From Pyrus communis (taxonomy: Eukaryota; Streptophyta; Magnoliopsida; Rosales; Rosaceae): a DNA stretch of 64,000 bases. Positions 57,797 to 64,000 of this stretch are shown one piece after another; within the stretch, counting starts at the first letter, position 1, and the number at the start of each line of letters is the position of its first letter. The translations under genes and the position numbers were made by a program. A model generated the notes under the pieces. The model was not told the DNA's origin and searched no databases. It worked only from the letters and a program-made list of their open reading frames with translations. The stretch is from contig NC_084814.1 in NCBI RefSeq assembly GCF_963583255.1, positions 19,817,164 through 19,881,163 of the forward strand. Direction: 5' to 3'.

Positions 57797-60700
57797 CTAG
57801 ATAGAAGGGTAGGCAGAATTCAGAAACTCCGCATCCTCGACGAAGATCTGCAGGTTCTTCGACTTCATCAAGAAATCAACAGCTTCCTCATTGAATTCTA
57901 GCACAAACGCCCACTTGATCAGCTCCGAAAGTGCAGGTATATGTTCAGTGCACTCCCACAGCACACACTCAGATACTGCTTCGGCGAAATATGTAGCAAA
58001 CTCAATGGTACTCTTTTGTCCGCCTGATTTGTCCATCTTCTGGATGAAGAATTTGGAATTCTTCCTGTCCCACCGTGTCTTACGTGTGCGTCTAACATTC
58101 AAAATTCTCCCAGAAGATAAGGGCAGATCATAACTTACAATGATTGGTTCATGCGTCTCCAATACAGCAACATTGAAAAGACCTTGGACAGCGTTTTGCC
58201 TCTTCTCCACTTCCATTTCAATGGGAGGACCAGCAAGAAATCCAAGAATCAGCCTCAGAAGTGCTTTTGCGAACACTCTTTCCCTTGAGATTATTTGTAG
58301 TTCAGCATCGTTTGCAAGAGAAAGTTCTTCCTTGTGCACAGATTCAGAAATAACACGAACGCCAATTTTCTTGTACATTTCAAGCAGCTTAGTTCGAGGC
58401 AAGGAAGCCAAGCTTGGCTGAGGGTACCAAGCAAATATCAAGTGAGAAGACTGTTCGAAAAGACACTGTAACTGAAGGTCATCGGCAATGAAAACATCTT
58501 CCTTGTTGGACAACAAGATTTCACCAGAGCCTGAATAAACTGGTACTTTCAAAAGGGCATCAGAAAGACTTTTCTCCGTCTTTAAATTCCAGTGTTTCGA
58601 AACATAAAGCCAGAACTTACAGCACTGATCATGCGACAATCCTCTTTTAGAACTTTCCCAAACTTTCCAAAGCTTCAAGTAATCATCAACCAAAGGTTGG
58701 GATCGTACTCTAAATGCACAACAGAAGAAATTAAGCAATTTTCGCTCATAGTGTTTCTTCAAAACAGTCAACTGCAAACCAAACAGCTCATCCTTGTCAT
58801 CTATAACGCATTCATCTGCACCAACCCACTCTCCATTTTTATTTCCCTTCGGAATCCAGATCTTTCGGCCAGCCTCACTATCTGGCTCCCACTTAAACTG
58901 GCTCAAGTAATTATATACTCGAACAAAGGTCGAAAATTCATCATGAAGATCAAGGTGACTGGCAATAACAGAACACCCTTGTTCCACTTCAATAGTCACC
59001 CCTATTTCAGCAAGCTCTTTCCTGTACATTAAAATTTTAGATCCATAAAATTCTTCATCAATGAAGGGTCCATCAGTCTGCTTTATGTACGAGCCAAACT
59101 TGGAATCAAACAACAAGCACATGTTGGGAGGCCTATGGCCAGCATAAGTCTTCAACCATGGTTGAGAAAGTTTCTTTAAGAACACATCAGGAAAGGAATA
59201 ATCTTTCTCCTGCAATAAAATTTGCAAGCATTCCAGCAATGCTAGCACATTTTCTGGAGAAATGCGGCTCAGATTCAAAGGAATATAAAAACAAGATTCC
59301 ACAAACTTGACTCCCTCCTTGAATTCCACAACCACGCCAATTCTCTTCAGTTCTTCCTTAAAATCATGAATGTTCTTGCCATAGCAACTGTCAGAATCAT
59401 CAATGAATGGGAGAAGACACATCGGAGAGATAGATTCCCAACTGGAACCAAAGAGAATGCAATCTTTGGGAGATCTATAATCACCAAGGCGAGTGCGCAA
59501 CCATTTTTCCTGGCGAATGCAGCTCTTAAGATCTTTAGGAAATTTAAAGGGAGTTCCCTTCAGCTTTCTGTAACACAACAGAAGTGAAGCAACATTTTCG
59601 TTGGTAATGGAAGTCGATGATGCATACCGCATGAAATATTGAGCAAATACTTTAGTGGCGTCATCAAAATCAACCACCACCCCAGTTTTCTTCAACTCAT
59701 TTCTGTAGGAAAATATCCTGTCTCCATAGAAAACGTGATCAATCAATGGAAGACCACCAAAGACCTGAAGAATGCAGCCCCAGTCGGAATTCTGGTCAAA
59801 CAGGAGACATTCTTCTGGACGCTTGTAACCAATGTTGGTCTTCAGGCAATTCAATTCTTTCAACGCTCTGACAAGTTTCTCAGATGAACTGGAAATATGC
59901 ATGCATTCAAGCATGAATAGAACAATCTCGGGTGTCCAAGATGTCAAGCAAGAAGGTGACTTTAGGTTGTCAATGATTAGCTGGTAACTTTCACCGAACT
60001 TGACTACCGCACCAAGCAACTCAAGTTCTTTTTCGAACTGAAAAATTTCTTCACCATAAAATCTTCCATCAATGAAAGGAATGTTACTAATCTGTGATGC
60101 AACTATCCACTCTTTGTCTGACAAAACAGAACCCACCGGAGACCTGTAGCCAAGGGACGTTTTAAGCCATTGACCTTCTTTAATACTACAGATAAAATCA
60201 GTAGAAGAAAAACAGTTGTCCCTCAAATATTTGATGAAACGGAGTATAGAAAGTACATTGCCAGAGGTTAAAGTGGAAGAAGCAGCAAGAGACATCAAAT
60301 GCTTCCCCAGATATTCGCATGCTTCTCCAAACTCAAACCTGACTCCAACTCTTTTTAGCTCCTTCTTGTACTCATTAATCCTCTCACCATAATAATTCTG
60401 ATCAACCAATGGGATATCAACAAACACAGAGACATTCTGCAAAATGTTTCTCGATGATGACTCAAGTAGGAATGACTGCGAAGGTGGCCTAAAACCGGAA
60501 GAGCCATTCAAAGTAACCTTCAGCCAACCACCTTCTTCTATGCACTTTGCAAAATTCTGTGAGACCAAAAAATATTTATTTGCCAGACGACGAATCCAGT
60601 CCAAAAGCAAGAATGCATTTTCCTTAATAAGTGGTGCAGATAAAGATGATATACTATCACTGGGAGCAGGTATATAAGGAATGTCCGTAGCTGCAGTACG

Positions 60701-63205
60701 GATTTTAAGGAACCCTAGGAGGTTCTCCTGTGTTGTACAGTTACCAGCAAAACAGTCTGCAGCCATATAATCTTCTCCTAACTCAACGTAGCCTTCTTTC
60801 CTCCACAAATTAGAATCAGTCAGTGTTGCCCATTTGCTTCCATTGGCAGGCACAATAACCCCCTTCCTGTTTTCAATGATGTTCCCATACTTATCCACAA
60901 TCACCTTCTTCCTACTTCTGATGATTTTCCCATACTTATCCACTAGCGGCATATCACCACATAATTCATTAACTTTCTTCGCTGAGATATAATGTCTGAA
61001 CCAGGAAAAATACATGAAGTGGGCAAATGCAATCACAAGCTTCCGCTCATTAAGTGAATTGTCAAGGAGATCCTTTGCATATTCATTTACACTCACGAAA
61101 CGAACCTTAACTTGATCTAAAAGCCATTTCTCCAATGCCCCCTTCCTAGAGCAAGACTGGATAGCTTCCTGTGTAGTTTTTGGCATAAAGAGAAGCCTAC
61201 CGGCAGGTAGAAACTCCTTGTTCCAATCAATCAGCCATGAAACATGATCAGAATCACAGGATATGCAAACCTTACTATCACCACTCTGGATTGCACTTAT
61301 GCGGCACAAAGATTCGGTTCCATAACCTGAACATTTTATTAGTGGTACTTTCTTGATGCTGGTCTGGAAAATTTTATTCAGCCAGTTATCAGAAATAAAT
61401 AGTAGAAGCTCCAAATAGACGTCTTCGGACACCCTAGTTACCAGACCGAAAGTCCCCTTGATGAATTTAGCATACCATTCGCTGTTTACGGGTTCAACAC
61501 CAAGGAAACTCAGTATGTGATCATACTCCACCTGGTCAAATGCATAAGACAGAACATATCTTCCATGAGATGAGAGATTAATCAAGCTTATCCCTTGATC
61601 CCTCGCCATCCTCAAAATATTCCAAAAATCCGGCTTTAACCTACCCACTTCACGAGGCTTGTGAAAGAATTTCTGCTCCTTGTGGGGCTCGCTAGGTACA
61701 ATGTCTTCTGCAACAAGTTTTGCTTTAATTGACTCCCTAACAACATTCAGTTCTTCAAAGGAAGAGCTATGGACAGGCAGGAACTGGAACATATAAGGCA
61801 AACTAGACACTGGAGCATCGTCTATCGATCTAACAAGCGCAATAAATGAATTGACAAATGTAGTTGATACACAGTCAAGAATCCCCTTATTCCATTTGTT
61901 GTCTAGGAGTATTGTTTCCCTTGATGATGAAAGAAGAAAATCAGCTTGAATTATGAAGGGAAAGTTTGTCACCATCTCCGTTGGTAGGAAGGCGTAGACA
62001 CCGGCACATGTGTTCATTCCTCTACGAAGGCGTTTCCCAATTGGAAATGCAAGCGTGATCACCCACTCTTCTACCTCATTTCTCTGTTCAACTCGGTATT
62101 CCTGCTTGACAGGAAACTTTTGCTTCCACATATAATAGCTGCATTCTTTTTCAACCTCATCACAATTTTCTTCTGCAGACAAATGGAGGGTGTAGGATTG
62201 GGCATCAATGTTCCTCCTCGTCACAAATTCAGTCTCACTCGCAATCTTAATTGCACTTACATTGTTTTTCCTTGGATCCTCGTTGTCTTCGCGGATTGAG
62301 AGCCGCTTTATCTTTGAAAGAAACAATAGAACCTCAGGGTGAATGCTAGAGAGCTGCTGCTTCACAGCTTGGAACTTGTCTGCCTTCAAAGGTAAGATCA
62401 GTGTTGTGGTTGGAAGGGCAGAACCGGAACCATAAATCTTTTTTATGTCTAAAAGAGTAGGATTTGCATCAACCCATTCCGGAACTATGTAGCCAACATT
62501 GCAGTGTGCACAGGGCTCTTCACTGAACCTTATTTGATAACCGTTACTGAAAATGTAGGGGTGTTTAGTGATGAGAAACACACTTTTAAACCCTATACCT
62601 GTATGGTGTATAAACAGAAATTCGGCCAAATTAGCAAAACGAAAAAATAGCAAGACATTCAAACAGCCAACAAAAACTTAATTCAGAACGCATAAGAAAC
62701 ATGAGATAGGCATGATATCAAAGCAGTATTGCTATTTTATGAATCCAATAAAAGTAAATAATTCTTTGGTATAAATTACATGTCAAGATTGAGAAGTCCT
62801 TTTTCTTTAGTTTCTTGTTGTTTATAAACAGCAATGGCAAGACTGCAACACTCTGAAGGGCTAATATCACCTAACCCTCTACTTTATTTGTATAACAAAA
62901 ATATTGATACATGGTTAATAGTCATAAACTCAAAAGGAAAAGGACTGGCATGCAGAATATATAGAAGCATCTCGTGTATATAATGCAAACGTACCTTTCT
63001 CCCCAATGTAGCCGCGCTTCCTGTTGCCTTTCTTGGTGGAACGTCCAACACTGCAAATGGACTCGATGTTCTTTGGTGAAAACCCATTCTCATTGTTGAA
63101 AACAATTAAAGTAGCAGGAGCCCCCGCGGCTGTTATATCCCGGGAAGTTATGACAAACTCAAGTGATGGATCAACCCCTTCTGGGTACTCATTATCTTCT
63201 GCATT
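57797..63205 (-). CDS. Gene D: sacsin/NO VEIN-like GHKL-ATPase gene, exons 2-3 in window (5' partial)
   Basis: Exon 2 is 63205-62995 (211 nt, the same length and phase as in A and C); exon 3 is 62598-57797 (4,802 nt, fully open). An alternative reading that extends the exon-3 frame to 62662 runs through the intron and lacks the family's N-terminus, so the AG at 62600-62599 is the better acceptor. With a 156-nt exon 1 the protein would have about 1,722 residues. Exon 1 is not within the 800 bp left; intron 1 is interrupted at 63300 by a probable LTR element, and exon 1 likely lies beyond the window. The ATPase motifs after the splice (NAEDNEY, FNNENGF, GYIGEKGIGF), CAHC, the five repeats and the C-terminal block are all kept. 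A 17-codon in-frame tandem duplication (VDKYGKI / VDKYGNI, about 60856-60955) is unique to this copy. Confidence 0.88.
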
Positions 63206-63299
63206 CTGCAAAATAAGTAGTATACTATTAATCATTGGTTCATATATTCAAATAGCTACTGTCTAAGGTAATACACAAACACACTAAAACACACAAGCA

Positions 63300-64000
63300 T
63301 GTAGGAAATCACACAATCAATCTCTTATGTCGTTAGACTATTGATTACTATGCGGTAGTGCCAAGAAAGAAATAACACACCAAAGGGAAGAAGAGAAAAT
63401 ATATTTCACGTTGGATTGATTTGACTGGAGGAATAAATACTCCCTTTATAGACTTCATCATACATTTTCCAGAGTGTTATAAGACTTCTGTTAATGGTCC
63501 CATATAGAAGGGTATAATCCTTATGATAAGTCATACTTCTTATTAGACCCTTCGGTTAAGTGCTATGAGACCGATACGACAATATGATACGACACAACAC
63601 AACATGGCACTACGAAAAATCTCTAAATGTAACATACGATATGCCTAGATAGGCAATTAAAATTATATAATAATATATAAAAATATATAATTTAGAACAT
63701 ATTTTGATAACACAACAAATCGATTTCATCATCCAGATCTAACGATTTATTGGAGAAGGAAAGTTGGAAATCTAATTCACTTGATATATATAGAATAAGT
63801 GTGAGAGTCGTATTCATAGTTTCAATTAGAGGCAAACTCTTCATATTCATCAGATTTTATATAAACCTCCGACCTCCGTCTCCTATTAATTGTTACCTTT
63901 TAATTTCTTATCTGAAAGTGTAAACTTATCCTAAAAGTATGATACTTGTATCCCAAACGTGAGATACGTGTATCTATTAAGTCAAAGTCATATCCATTGA
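63300..64000. mobile_element. Probable start of an LTR element in intron 1 of gene D
   Basis: Similarity to intron 1 of fragment E (CACTAAAACRCACAAGC) stops at 63298, and new sequence starts TGTAGGAAATCACACAATC, an LTR-like TG start. The stretch to the window's end has no coding region. Its other end is not visible, so it may also be another kind of insertion. Confidence 0.45.

Noticed and set aside
62599..62662. Alternative start of gene D within the exon-3 frame (MNVLLFFRFANL...)
   Set aside because: The stretch is the end of intron 2; a good acceptor lies at 62600-62599 and exon 2 with the ATPase N-box is present upstream.
1..64000. Endogenous plant virus (pararetrovirus, geminivirus) or bacterial-type defence system
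   Set aside because: All reverse transcriptase pieces belong to Copia or LINE elements. The GHKL ATPases are a known plant family, with introns, and have no adjacent nuclease or toxin-type partner.

Overview
This is a plant nuclear window. Genes have GT-AG introns and TATA-box promoters, and the spaces between them are AT-rich and packed with LTR retrotransposons, a LINE, SINEs and MITEs. A Cassandra element (5S-rRNA-like LTR) and SINEs of a type I associate with Rosaceae suggest a rosaceous tree, perhaps apple or pear; that is inference from sequence style only. No bacterial, organellar or viral gene was seen.

The theme is a local array of one large gene family: plant sacsin-like / NO VEIN-like proteins with an N-terminal GHKL (Hsp90/histidine-kinase type) ATPase fold. 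The intact gene is about 1,704 residues in three exons (two short, one 4.7 kb). I find one intact gene (A, + strand, 3218-14066) and one nearly intact gene with a 2-bp frameshift and an abnormal C-terminus (C, + strand, 35826-43719). A third gene has open exons 2 and 3 but its exon 1 is not in the window (D, - strand, 57797-63205). There are also a heavily deleted copy (F, + strand, 51681-55181), a 5' fragment on the - strand (E, 21120-22957) and a 72-bp exon-1 scrap (G, 14533-14604). Copies of the promoter region recur at about 550-3000, 18.7-20.3 kb, 25.9-31.7 kb and 32.3-35.6 kb; the third has no gene behind it. The locus has grown and decayed by repeated segmental duplication, deletion and inversion.

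Layout: 1-537 end of an LTR; 0.5-3.2 kb promoter of A; 3.2-14.1 kb gene A, whose second intron holds a Copia element (3808-8708) that itself carries a hAT-type MITE in one LTR and a SINE in the other; 14.1-17.3 kb 3' flank with a LINE tail; 17.3-25.9 kb repeats plus fragment E, which is broken by a solo LTR; 25.9-31.7 kb orphan promoter block loaded with a hAT MITE, a PIF/Harbinger-like element and a tandem Cassandra; 32.3-35.8 kb promoter of C; 35.8-43.7 kb gene C; 44.6-44.9 kb MULE-type MITE; 45.3-50.3 kb second Copia element, inserted in a remnant of a SHI/LRP1-type transcription factor gene; 51.7-55.2 kb pseudogene F; 55.2-57.6 kb flank with a LINE scrap and a long-TIR element; 57.8-63.2 kb gene D; 63.3-64 kb start of another probable LTR element inside D's first intron.

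Function: by family, the proteins should be large intracellular ATP-binding, chaperone-like proteins. The sequence shows a conserved N-box and glycine loop, a conserved CxxC, five repeats of about 113 residues in the middle, and a conserved C-terminal block. F (+) and D (-) converge tail to tail and so form an inverted repeat that could produce double-stranded RNA if read through.
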